DNA of 33,311 bases. Source: an uncultured Bacteroidota bacterium. Its GTDB lineage: Bacteria > Bacteroidota > Bacteroidia > Bacteroidales > CG2-30-32-10. Each line of letters begins with the position of its first letter. The stretch's first letter is position 1. The stretch covers positions 1-33,311 of the forward strand of contig CAISZK010000056.1 in the NCBI GenBank assembly GCA_903889915.1, read 5' to 3'. Of this stretch, positions 1 to 12,100 are shown in pieces. Under the pieces are notes generated by a model. That model was not told the origin of the DNA and did no database searches. It worked only from the letters and a program-made list of their open reading frames with translations. The position numbers were made by a program, and so were the translations under genes.

Positions 1-149
1 ATGGAGCGGAAATATTTTGTCGAATTAGAGGATACATATCTACCTGTCGCAAACAAGGCGTGGCCGTTCTATACGCTATTGAAAAGGCGTTGATGGGCCA
101 ACCCGTCTTTTTGACTCAATTTACTACCTGAACTGTAACTAAAAATTAC
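1..149 (+). mobile_element. right-hand end of an IS66-like insertion sequence
   Basis: This is the transposase tail plus a short AT-rich tract up to where the downstream surface-protein frame begins. IS66 elements normally end in a short inverted repeat shortly after the transposase gene, often finishing ...TTAC. A TTAC occurs at 146-149 (another at 156-159), so the boundary is placed near 149 by inference. The left inverted repeat and the 8-bp target duplication cannot be checked inside the window. Confidence 0.5.
3..131 (+). CDS. IS66-family transposase, C-terminal end (partial)
   Basis: Reading frame 3 from the left edge encodes the last 42 residues of a protein: it opens with GAEIFCRIRGYIST, continues CRKQGVAVLYAIEKAL and ends GQPVF plus a few residues before TGA. 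I recognise this as the conserved C-terminus of IS66-type (DDE) transposases, where a segment like EGAxxFCRIRSYISTxRKxG closes the catalytic domain. Only the tail is inside the window; the rest of the element must lie to the left. The frame-1 ATG at position 1 opens a 30-codon ORF that is just a shadow. The element sits directly upstream of a large gene that has no start codon, which suggests insertion into that gene. Confidence in the family is good because several consecutive family residues are present; completeness and activity cannot be judged. Confidence 0.82.
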   Translation, partial: GAEIFCRIRGYISTCRKQGVAVLYAIEKALMGQPVFLTQFTT

Positions 150-3100
150 TAATTATTACAACCTTACATTATCCGGCTCAGGTACTGATTATTTTTATTT
201 TCAAGCAACAATATTAGGAACACTAACAATAAATAGTGGTGTACAGGCATCCCTATCATACAGTACTAATTCTTCAGCAGCTTACCTTTATCTTAGTGGA
301 GTTAATGAGCCTTCAGGAACATGGGGTTCCTCAAGTTCTACTGCTACCTATCAAAATAATACTTCTTTTGCTTCTACCAATGGTTATGTAACTGTGGGTA
401 TTGGATGTGGTGCAGCAGGCACATGGATAGGCGGTTCCAGCACCAACTTGAACAACCCTTCAAACTGGTGTGGAGGTACTTTACCTACTGTTATCGTTAC
501 AGCTACATTGGGAACAGCATTGGGTGGATACGGCACTTTGAAAGGGGCTTTTGATGCAATCAATGCAGGTACACACAAAGGAGACATTTTGGTTCAAATA
601 TTAGCCAGCACTGTTGAACCTGCAACATGCACACTCAATGCCAGTGGAAGCGGAAGTGCAAGTTATACCACAGTAAAAGTTTATCCAACGGTATCAGGAC
701 TATCAGTAACCGGCAATCTCAATGCCGCTCTAATAAATCTGAACGGAACAAGCAACGTTACTATTGACGGTAGAGTAAACCTCACAGGTTCTGCTACTGA
801 TCTTACTATTAAAAATACGAATGTAGGCAGCAGCGCGTCAACAGTTACAATGACAAATTCTGCTGCAAATAATGCAATCCAATATTGCAACATACAGGGT
901 TCTTCAACTAATACTTCCGGCGGCGTTATTTTCTTTTCAACATCTTTAACAGGAGTTGGTAACTCAAATAATATAATTGACCATTGCAACCTAACCAATG
1001 CAGGTAGCAGGCCATATAATATGATTTACTCATTAGGGTCAGCCACTTATTTGAACAGCAGCAATACCATTTCGAACAACAATATTTATAACTTTTTAAA
1101 TACCGGTGCAACCTCTTACGGAATTAACATTGGAGCATATTCAACTTCCTGGAGTATTACAGGGAATAGTTTTTATGAAAACACAACTTTCGCCGGAACC
1201 GGATATGGTATTGCTTACACTATCATTTCAATTAACAATACATCAGGCAATAACTTTGTTGTTTCTTCAAACTACATAGGTGGAAGTTCTGCCAACTGTG
1301 CTGGTTCAGCATGGAATAAAACTAACTCAAGTTCAAATGTGTTTAATGGCATATATCTGAATGCCGGCACTGGTAACAGTCTTCAGGGGAATACTATCAG
1401 TAACATGATATGGAGTAGTGCTCAGGGTTCAACATGGACCGGGATTAATATTGCAGGAGGTGATATTAATATAGGTACAACTGCAGGTAACACAATTGGC
1501 GCTTCAACCGGTACAGGTTCAATATCTGTAACTGATGGTGACCTGACTGCTAATGTTTATGTCATTTATCTTGCAAGTACCGGAACAATCAATTGTCAAA
1601 ACAATATAATTGGTTCGATTACCAGCGGACATGCAGATGGAAGCAAATCTAACAACCTTTATGGGATTTATAAAACTTCCGGAGCAGGGACAACAACTAT
1701 AAGTAACAATACCATAGGAAGCACCACAACAGCAAATAGCTTTCAGGCAAGTTCTACAAGTACAGGAAATCCTCAATATGTAATTGGCATCAACAGTGAC
1801 GGCACAGGAAACACAACTATTTCTGGTAATACAATATTGAACCTTACAAATGCACAGATTAATTATACCGGAGCAGGTTCTGTGAGTGGAATTCAAACAA
1901 CTGCCGGGTCAAATACAATAACAAATAACACTATTGGAAAAATTTCTATTGGAAATTGTTACTGGGGATCGGCAGGTGTTATTGTTGCTGATGGAATTGT
2001 GCAAAAATCAACTACTTCAGGTTCTACTCAGACCCTTACAGGGAATACAATTTATAACATTTCTAACACAAGTTTTACAGCAGTGGTAAGGGTTGATGGA
2101 ATATTCTTCCAGGGGCCATCATCAGGTACCAATGTAATAGCAGGAAATTTCATTCATGATCTTATAGTTTCTTCTTCCGAAACAAGAGCAGCAGTGGATG
2201 GCATTATGCTTTATGATGGTGCAACAACCGTTTATAACAATGTGATTAGTCTTGGAACAGGGATCTCACAGGGTGATGTGATCAACGGTATCTGGGACAA
2301 TGGCGGATCTGCCAGCAACAATATTTATTTCAATACTATTTACATTGGTGGAACAGTTTTTTCAGGAACTACCGGTAATACAGCAGCACTTTATAACGCA
2401 GCCACTGCCGCCAGAATCTACAAGAATAATATTCTTGATAACGCCCGTTCAGGTGGCTCTACCGGGAAAAATTATGCAATTTATTTAAGCGGAAATTCAG
2501 GGCTCACAATTGATTTCAATGATTATTATGTAAGTGGAACAAATGGTGTTTTAGGTTTCCTGGGATCTGACCAGTCAACAATGGTATTATTTGTAGCTGC
2601 AACCGGCCAGGATGTGAATAGTCTTATTTACAGCCCCAATTTAGTATCAGCCGGTAGCACTACTGCAACAGATTACAAACCTAACTCACAATTATTGTCT
2701 GGTGTTTCAATATCCGGAATAACCACGGATTATTCTGCATCAACCAGAGCAGCAACTCCAACAATGGGAGCCTTTGAAACTGTTTTAAATTTAAACATTG
2801 ACGTTTATAAAGCAGGAGTATTTCAGGCAACTTACTTAAAACTCAAAGATGTTTTTGATAAAATCAATAACGGAACACACACAGGTGCATTGGATGTAAG
2901 AATAAAAGCCAATCTCACGGAGAATACAACAGCTGTTCTTTATCAGAGTGGTTATACAAGCGGAGGTTACACATCAAATTATACTTCAGTCAACATTTAC
3001 CCTACTGTATCAGGACTTACGGTTACAGGTAACATGAATGCTCCGCTTATTGATTTGAATGGAGCCGATAATGTAACTATTGATGGAAGAGTGAATGCAA

Positions 3101-6100
3101 CAGGTTCGTCAATTGATATGACTATCACAAACCCAAATACCGGAACTTCTGCTTCTACCATCCGCTTCATAAATTCGGCAAGTAATAATACGATCAGGTA
3201 TAATACGATTAAAGGATCAACTACCAATACTGCCGGTGGTATTGTCTTTTTCTCAACTTCCACTTCAGGTACAGGAAATGATGGCAATACAATTGATCAT
3301 AACAGCATCACAAGTGAAACAGCAGGCAGAACCTTAAATGCTGTTTATTCAGAAGGAACCTTGTCGCATGATAATAGTGGCAATATCATTAGCAATAACA
3401 GCATTTACAATTTCATGAATGTTGGGACGGCTTCAAATGGTATTTATTTTAACTCTAATACAACTGCCTGTACAATTTCTGGAAATAGCTTTTATGAAAC
3501 AACAGCTTTTACATCAATAACCTCAATTGCCTATAATGCTATCGAGATAAATAATACTTCGGGTATTAACTTTACAATTACTGATAACTATATTGGCGGA
3601 AGTTCAGCCGGCTGCGCTGGCTCAGCTTGGACCAAAACAAGTGCATACAATAACACCTTCAATGGTATTTATCTCAATGCAGGAACAGGAACAGCAAGCA
3701 GTATCCAGAACAATACGATAAAAAACTTTGTATGGAGCAATGTGAATACTACATTGTGGACAGCAATAAACATAGTCGCCGGTGATGTAAATATTGGCAC
3801 AATCAGTGGAAACACCATTGGTGCAGCAACCGGAACAGGTTCCATTTCTCTTTCTGCGAATGATAATACTCCTTATTTTTATGGTATTAACATTGCAAGT
3901 ACGGGAACTATAAATTGCCAGAACAATGTTATTGGTTCTATAACAGCAACGAATACGGATGCAAGCAAATGCTATAATATTTGTGCAATTAATAAAACAG
4001 GTGTTGCAGGAACAACAACAATAAGCAACAATGTTATAGGAAGTACGACCACTCCAAACAGTATTCAGGCCGCTTCCACAAGCACAGGTAATGCACAAAA
4101 TGTTATTGGAATAAATTCTGACGGTACAGGTACAACAACTATTTCAGGTAATACCATACTTAATGTTACAAATGGACAGATTTCATGGAGCGGATCATCG
4201 CCAACAGTAGGTATTCAAACTACTGCCGGTTCTAACACCATCCAGAATAATATTGTTGGAAATTTGACAACTGGCAATGGTTTGTATGGCTCATATGGAA
4301 CAACTTCAATTAGTGGCATTGTTCAAAAAAGTACAACTAATGGCACAACTCAAAACATTACAGGCAATAATGTTTATAATATTACAAATACCAATACAAC
4401 CCGTACAATAAAAGTTGAAGGTATATTTTATCAGGGTCCTTCATCCGGAAATAATACTATTTCAGGAAACTTTGTTCACAACTTAAATATGCCATCACCT
4501 GATAACTCTTCAATCTTGAATGGTATTACAATTTATGATGGCGCCTTAACTTGTACGAATAATATTGTTAGTATTGGTTCAGGAATCACAAATGGCAATA
4601 TCATTAATGGTATCTATGATAATAGCAGTTCAAACAGCACCATTTATTTCAACACAGTTTATCTTGCAGGAAGTGTTTCTTCAGGGACAACTTCAAACAC
4701 CGCCGCTTTATACAATGCCAGCAACTCAACCAGAAATTACAGGAATAATATTTTTGATAATAGCCGTTCAGGAGGTTCCACCGGACAGCACTATGCTATT
4801 TATTTATCAGGAACTTCGAATCTGACCCTTAACTATAATGATTATTATGCACCCGGAACCGGTGGTATTTTAGGATACAACGGAGGCAATCAAACCACAT
4901 TGCCAATCGTGTCGGGCGGTGATGCCAGCAGTGTTGCAGTCAATCCGGGTTTTGCAAATGCAGGAGGTACCATTGCAAACAATTATTTACCTTCAGCAGC
5001 TACACTCGTGGCAGTCACAGGCACCGGTATTTTGACAGATTATAACGGAGCGACCCGCAGCACCACTTATCCTGCAATGGGTGCTTTGGAATATTCAGTT
5101 TCACCTCCTGTCATCGTTGCAGCTACACTGGGAACAACATCGGGCGGATACAACACTCTGAAAGCAGCTTTTGATGCAATTAATGCAGGAACACACAAAG
5201 GTGACATTTTGGTTCAAATATTAGGCAGCACTATTGAACCTGCAACCTGTACACTCAATGCCAGTGGAAACGGAAGCGCAAGTTATAACACAGTAAAAGT
5301 GTACCCTACTCAAACCGGACTATCAGTAACCGGCAATCTGAATGCGGCTCTTATTAATCTGAACGGTACAAGCAAAGTTACAATTGACGGAAGAGTGAAT
5401 GCCACAGGAACTGCCACTGATCTGACAATTAAAAATACTAATGCCGGCAGCAGCGCTTCAACAGTTACGATGACAAATTCCGCTTCAAATAATGCAGTTC
5501 AATATTGCAACATACAGGGTTCTTCCACAAGCACAACAGGCGGTGTTATAGCATTCATTACATCAACATCAGGAGTCAATAGCAATAATACAATAACAAA
5601 TTGCAACCTCACAAATGCAGGAACAAGACCATATTACATGATCTACGCAGCCGATGCAAGCACAGGAAACACAATTTCCAATAATAACATTTACAATTTT
5701 GTGAATGCAGCCAACACATCATTTGGAGTTTATCTTGGTGGAACTACTTCAACATGGAGCATCACAGGCAATAGTTTTTATGATAATGGCTCAATCACGC
5801 CAACAGCAGGTGTTAACTATTATGACATTTACATCAACAACACAGCAGGGAACTATACTGTGACTGGTAATTTTATCGGAGGAAATGCAAGTGCATTACC
5901 AGGTACTGCAATCAACGGAACATGGACCATGGCTGCATCTACCCAGTCATTCACTTATACCGGAATTTATTTAAGTGCCGGTACCTCTAATGCAAGCAGT
6001 GTTCAGAACAATATTATTGGTGGTTTGAATTTAAGCATGAACGGAGCAGCATCTTCATACATTTTCACAGGTATAAATATAGCAGCAGGTGCAGCAAATA

Positions 6101-9100
6101 TCGGAACAATGACAGGCAATACAATCGGTGCAACCAGTGGGACTGGTAGTATTTCAATTACCAATTCAACATCCGGTGCATATATTGCAGGCATTGTTGC
6201 AAATTCAACAGGAATTGTGACTATTAAAAATAATATTATTAGTTCAATCAGTACTGGTGGTAGCGCTGCAATTGGTTATGTATTTTATGGAATAATTACT
6301 TCAGGCTCTGGGGGAAGTTTTTCAATTTCAAATAATACTTTAGGTAGCGCAACTTCTAATTCAATAGCGATAGGTATTAATGGAACTACAACAGCAGCAA
6401 CCGGTATCTATGGTATCAGCAATTCTGGCAATGGTGTCATCTCTATTGCCGGAAACACTATTCAAAACTGTTCATCTTTTGGTTCAGGAGTATCAACTTT
6501 CACTGGTATCTTAAATACCGGTCTGACAACAAGCTTATTTATCGTGAGCAATACACTTTCAACAAATACACTTGCAGGGACCGGAGCTTTTACAGGAATT
6601 TCTAATACTGCAGCGGTTTCATTTATAATTACAATTGGTGCCAACACTATAAATAACGGCAAACTTACTGCTACTACTGCTTCCGGACCGGTGGTTCTGA
6701 TAAATAACGGCAGCGCAGGAACTAATGCAACATTAACCATAGGCTCAAATGTTATAAACGGAATTAATTTCACCAATGCAACCAATGGGACAGGAACAAT
6801 GACAGCTATTAACTGTTCCGGCTCACCTTTAAGCAGTTCAATTTATTCAAATAATATCTATAACCTTAGTACTCCCGGAACTTCTTCAACAATTTATGGA
6901 ATTTATTTAGCCGGAGGGGTTACCAATAATGTGTATAAAAATACAATTTCAATTTTAAATTCTTCAGGCGCCAGCGCTTCTGCTTTTGGTTATTATGTCA
7001 ATGGCGGAACAACCAATAATTTTTATAACAACTTCATTTCTGATATTAAGGCTCCGGCCTCAACCAATGCAAATGCAGTGGCAGGGATTTACCTGAATGC
7101 AGGTACAACAAACAATGAGTACTACAATACCATTTATTTGAATGCAACCTCTACCGGTTCTACATTTGGAACTTCAGGTATTTACAGCAGCACTTCTCCA
7201 ACACTTTCACTTATTAATAACATTATCATTAACAATTCTACATCCGGTGCAAGCGGATATACTGCAGCATTAAGGTTCAACAATACAACTCTGACAAACT
7301 ATGCAATTACATCAAATAGAAATAACTTTTATGCAGGAAATCCCGGAACTACAAATGTGATCTTCTATAATGGTACGGCTACTTATCAAACACTTGCCAG
7401 CTTCAAAACCTTTGTTTCGACAAGAGATGCAGCTTCCATTACTGAAAATACCGTTTTTGTAAACACAGTAACGGCACCTTATGATCTTCATGTTTCAGGC
7501 AGCACCCAGTCTCTATGCGAAAGTGCAGGAGTACGTATCACAACTCCCATTGCAGTCACTGATGACATTGATGGTGATATTCGTTATGGAGAAACCGGTT
7601 ATGCCGGTACAGGCACAGCACCTGATCTGGGCGCTGATGAATTTGCAGGTTGCATTCCTGTGGCTATAACCTCACAACCTTCAAGTCCTACGGCTGCTTG
7701 TGCAGGAGTAAACAGCTTTAGTTTTACAGTGCAGGTTTTAGGATCTCCCAATTTCAATTATCAATGGCAGGTGTTTAATAGTGTTTGGACCAACCTTACC
7801 AATGGCGGAGTTTATGGAAATACTGCCGTGACAAATGGATCTGCATCCACATCAAATACCTTAACCATTACCAATGCTGACTATACTTACAATGGTAAAC
7901 TTTACCGCTGTGTAATTTCAAATTGCTCGGCAAGTGGTTCAGCAACTACCAACGGTCTTGCCGCACTTACTGTAAATCCCTTGCCAACTGTAAGCGTAAG
8001 CAGTTCGTCAATCTGTGTAGGATCTACTGCAAACTTAACACCAAACTCAGGTGGTGCATGGGTTAGCAGCAATACAGCATTAGCTACAGTCACCTCACCG
8101 GCAGGTGTAATTACAGGTGTGGCCGCAGGTAGCCCGACTTTTACTTTTACAAATTCAACCACAGGGTGTGCGAATACAATTTCCTCTTTTACAGTAAATA
8201 CAATGCCGGCTCCGGTTATTTCAGGATCCACCACAGTTTGCAATAGCTCAAATTATACATACAGTGTGAGCAATGTGTCAGGAGATACTTATTCCTGGAC
8301 TGTTTCCGGTGGATCTATTACAGCAGGAGCAGCTACCAACTCTATAACTGTTGCATGGGGCGGCGGTTCAACAGGTACAGTTAATTTGACCGAAACAACA
8401 ACCGCCGGTTGTTCAAAAGCCGCAACGCAAGTATCTGTTACAATTTCTCAGGTTGCAAGCATCGCCTCTGTCACCGGTACAACTCCAATGTGTAAATATG
8501 GAACTGCTACCTACAATGCCAATTCAGTCGTATTAGGCGGAGTCGGAAGCACCGGATCATGGAGTAGTGATAACACTGCTATAGCAACAGTAAGTTCAGC
8601 AGGACTGGTAACTGGTGTTAGCGCCGGAAGCTGTGATATTATTTATACGATCACAGGAGGATGTGGTACAATTCATGCTCAGCAGGTATTAACGATCAAC
8701 CCCAATGCAAGTATTACCGGCGTCTCAGGCACGACTCCTTTGTGCATTGGAGCTTCAGCTACCTATAACACCGCCGGAGCAGTTTATGGTGGCGGAACAG
8801 GTTCATGGACCAGCGACAATACTTCAATTGCTACTGTCAATTCTTCCGGAGTGGTTACAGCAGTTTCTGCCGGTACTACTTATATTGTTTATTCAATTAT
8901 CGGTTGCGGAGGAGCACCTTCTGCCAAACAATTCTTAACAGTAAATCCTAATGGCAGTGTGGCTTCCGTTACAGGCACAAGTCCTTTATGCATCACCGGA
9001 ACTGCAACTTATACAGCCAATTCAGTTGTGTTGGGTGGGGGAACAGGTGCATGGAGCAGCGATGCAACAGGTATTGCTACTGTGAGCACTTCTGGCGTTG

Positions 9101-12100
9101 TAACAGGAGTATCAGCCGGAACCTGCAATATTATTTATACAGTCAACGGTTGTGGGGGAATAACCTCTGCACATAAGGTAGTGACTATTTCAGCCAATGC
9201 CGCTGTTGCTACCGTTACAGGAACCAACGGTCTTTGCCAGGGAGCAACGGCAACCTACAGTGTCACCGGAGTGATATTGGGCGGCGGAACCGGAGCATGG
9301 AGCAGCGACAATACCAACATTGCTACAGTTAATTCTGCTGGATTAGTAACCGGTGTTGCTGAAGGAAGCTGCAATATTATTTATTCAGTTACCGGAGGTT
9401 GTAATGGAATACCTTCCGCACAACATGCAATAACAATAACTCCGATTGCAGGTATCGCCTCTGTAACTGGCGCAAACCCGTTATGCATAGGCGCTGTGAA
9501 TGCAGTGTATTATTCAGCCAATGCTATTGAGCTGGGTGGTGGAACCGGTGTGTGGAGCAGCGACAATACCGATATTGCCACTGTCAATTCTTCCGGTTTG
9601 GTGACAGGTGTTAGTGACGGAACCTGTAATATTATTTATTCAATAACCGGTGGTTGTGGCAGTACACATGCACAACAGGCCTGCACGGTTAATCCAAATG
9701 CCTTCATCACCGGTGTAACAGGTACAACTCCTTTGTGCATCGGAGGTGCTGCAACCTATTCAACTTTCGGAGCCATTTATGGCGGCGGAACCGGTGCATG
9801 GAGTAGCACAAACACTGGTGTTGCAACGGTTAATTCTGCAGGAGTGGTAAACGCTGTTTCTGCCGGAACATGCTACATCGTTTATACAATTTACGGCTGT
9901 GGTGGAACACCTACAGCAAAACAAAAATTGACAGTTAATTCTAACGGAAGCGTTGCTTCTGTAACGGGAACAAGTCCTTTATGTGTTACAGGCATGGCAA
10001 CCTATACCGCCAATTCAGTTGTGCTGGGTGGCGGAACAGGAACATGGAGCAGCGATGCAACAGGTACAGCCACTGTCAGCTCTTCGGGAGTTGTAACAGG
10101 AGTATCTGCCGGAACATGTAATATCATTTATACAGTCAATGGTTGTGGCGGAATTGTCTCTGCACACCGCGCATTGACCATCACAGCCTCAGCCAGTGTA
10201 GCATCTGTCACAGGAACCAACGCTCTCTGTTTGGGAACAACAGCAACATACAGCGTAAGCGGTGTAATCTTAGGCGGCGGTAATGGCGCCTGGAGCTCCA
10301 GTAATACTGCTATTGCCACTGTTAATTCTTCCGGCCTTGTATCAGCAATTTCTGCAGGTACCAGCAATATCATCTATACCGTCAGCGGAGGATGCAACGG
10401 CATGCCTTCTTCTCAACAAAATTTAACTGTAAATGCGTTGCCGGTTGTTTCTTTTACAAGCCAGCCCGGTGACAATACATGTCTCAACCATGATGTAACC
10501 TATACAACGCAAACAGGTATGACAAATTATATCTGGAGTTTCCCCGGAATTTTAAATACGGACTATTCAATCACCTCGGGTGGAACAAGCGCCAGCAATT
10601 TTGCTACGCTGAGGTATCTCACAGAAGGTAGCAGAACGGTTTCTGTCAGATATACCAGCGCGTCAGGTTGCACTGCTGCTTCATCTGCAACTTCTATTCC
10701 TACACTGGTAACCCAGGATGTCTGGATTGGTGGTAGCAGTACCAACTGGAACGACGCAGCCAACTGGTGCAGTGGTATTCCTCATTCCAACACTGATGCA
10801 GTTATTCCAAAAGGTTCAACGATTCATATTATCACAGCACCCGGAACTGCTGCCGTATGCGGCAATCTGAAAATTGATTCAAGTTCCGTTGTCATCGTTG
10901 ATGCCGGAAGCGCCCTCACAGTTACAGGTACTATTACACTTCGCGACACTGCCTGTTTGATCCTTAAATCCAATCCAACCGATGCTTCAGTGCCAACCGG
11001 GTCATTAATTGATAATGGTTTTGCAGGAACAGGAACAGGAAAAGTTGAAAAAACATTATTCACCGGACGTTGGTGGTATATTGGTGCTCCGGTCATCCCT
11101 GTTACCGGTAAAACTGCTTTTGGTCCTTTATCATCAGTGTCAAGCACAGGAACACGACTTCTTTATTGGAATGAAACCACACATGCTTACGTGACCATGA
11201 CCAGTACTGATACTTTGAAAACCACTCACGGATATGCATTCAGAATTTATGGTCCTTCGCCTATCAATGCAAATTATGAGGGCTATTTTAACACCGGAAC
11301 CATCACTACACAGGTTTTGACATACACTGCAGGCGATCATCAGGGATTCAATCTGGTCAGCAATCCTTATCCTTCAGGAGTAAACTGGGGTTCGCAAACT
11401 TCACCTTCTTCAGGTATCACTCTGACAAATATTGAACCTACCATTCATTACCGTACCAACGGAACATTTGCCACATGGAATACAATGGGCGCCGGTACAG
11501 GTATCAATGGAGGACAACAAAACATACCATCCACACAGGGTTTCTGGGTGCGTGTAACTCCAGGGCATACTTCCGGAAGCATTCAATATACTAACAACGC
11601 AAGGGTACATACCACAACAGCGCTCTATAAAGTGACCGATCCACCCAATGTGTTCCGCATGGAGATTGCACGTAATACACTCGTTGATGAAACTGCTGTG
11701 ACTTTCTATGCAGGCGCGTTGACAACTTATGAGGCCTTTGACGGACAAAAAATGTTGTCGGATGATGCAACTTTCCCGCAACTGTTTTCTTACACCTCTG
11801 ACAATGTTCAGGCAGCCATCAACGGACAACCGTTGCTCGTTTCAGGTGTTGAACGCATAGTTCCCCTTGGATTTACCACATATTATTCAGGCACATTCAC
11901 ACTGACAGCTACAAATCTTACACAGTTTGATGCAGGAACTACGGTGTACCTTGAAGACGTTACACTGCATGTTACGCAGAATCTTTCTTCAAATAAAACC
12001 TATACCTTTACTTCGGGTACGGGTACTTTTGCAAGCCGTTTTAAATTGCATTTTGTGAAAAGCGGCAACCCATTGCCAATTCAACTATTGAGCTTCGATG

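Noticed and set aside
394-396. GTG at 394 as the true start of the giant gene
   Set aside because: The frame stays open and coding-like for another 85 codons upstream to the IS junction, with no signal peptide after 394.
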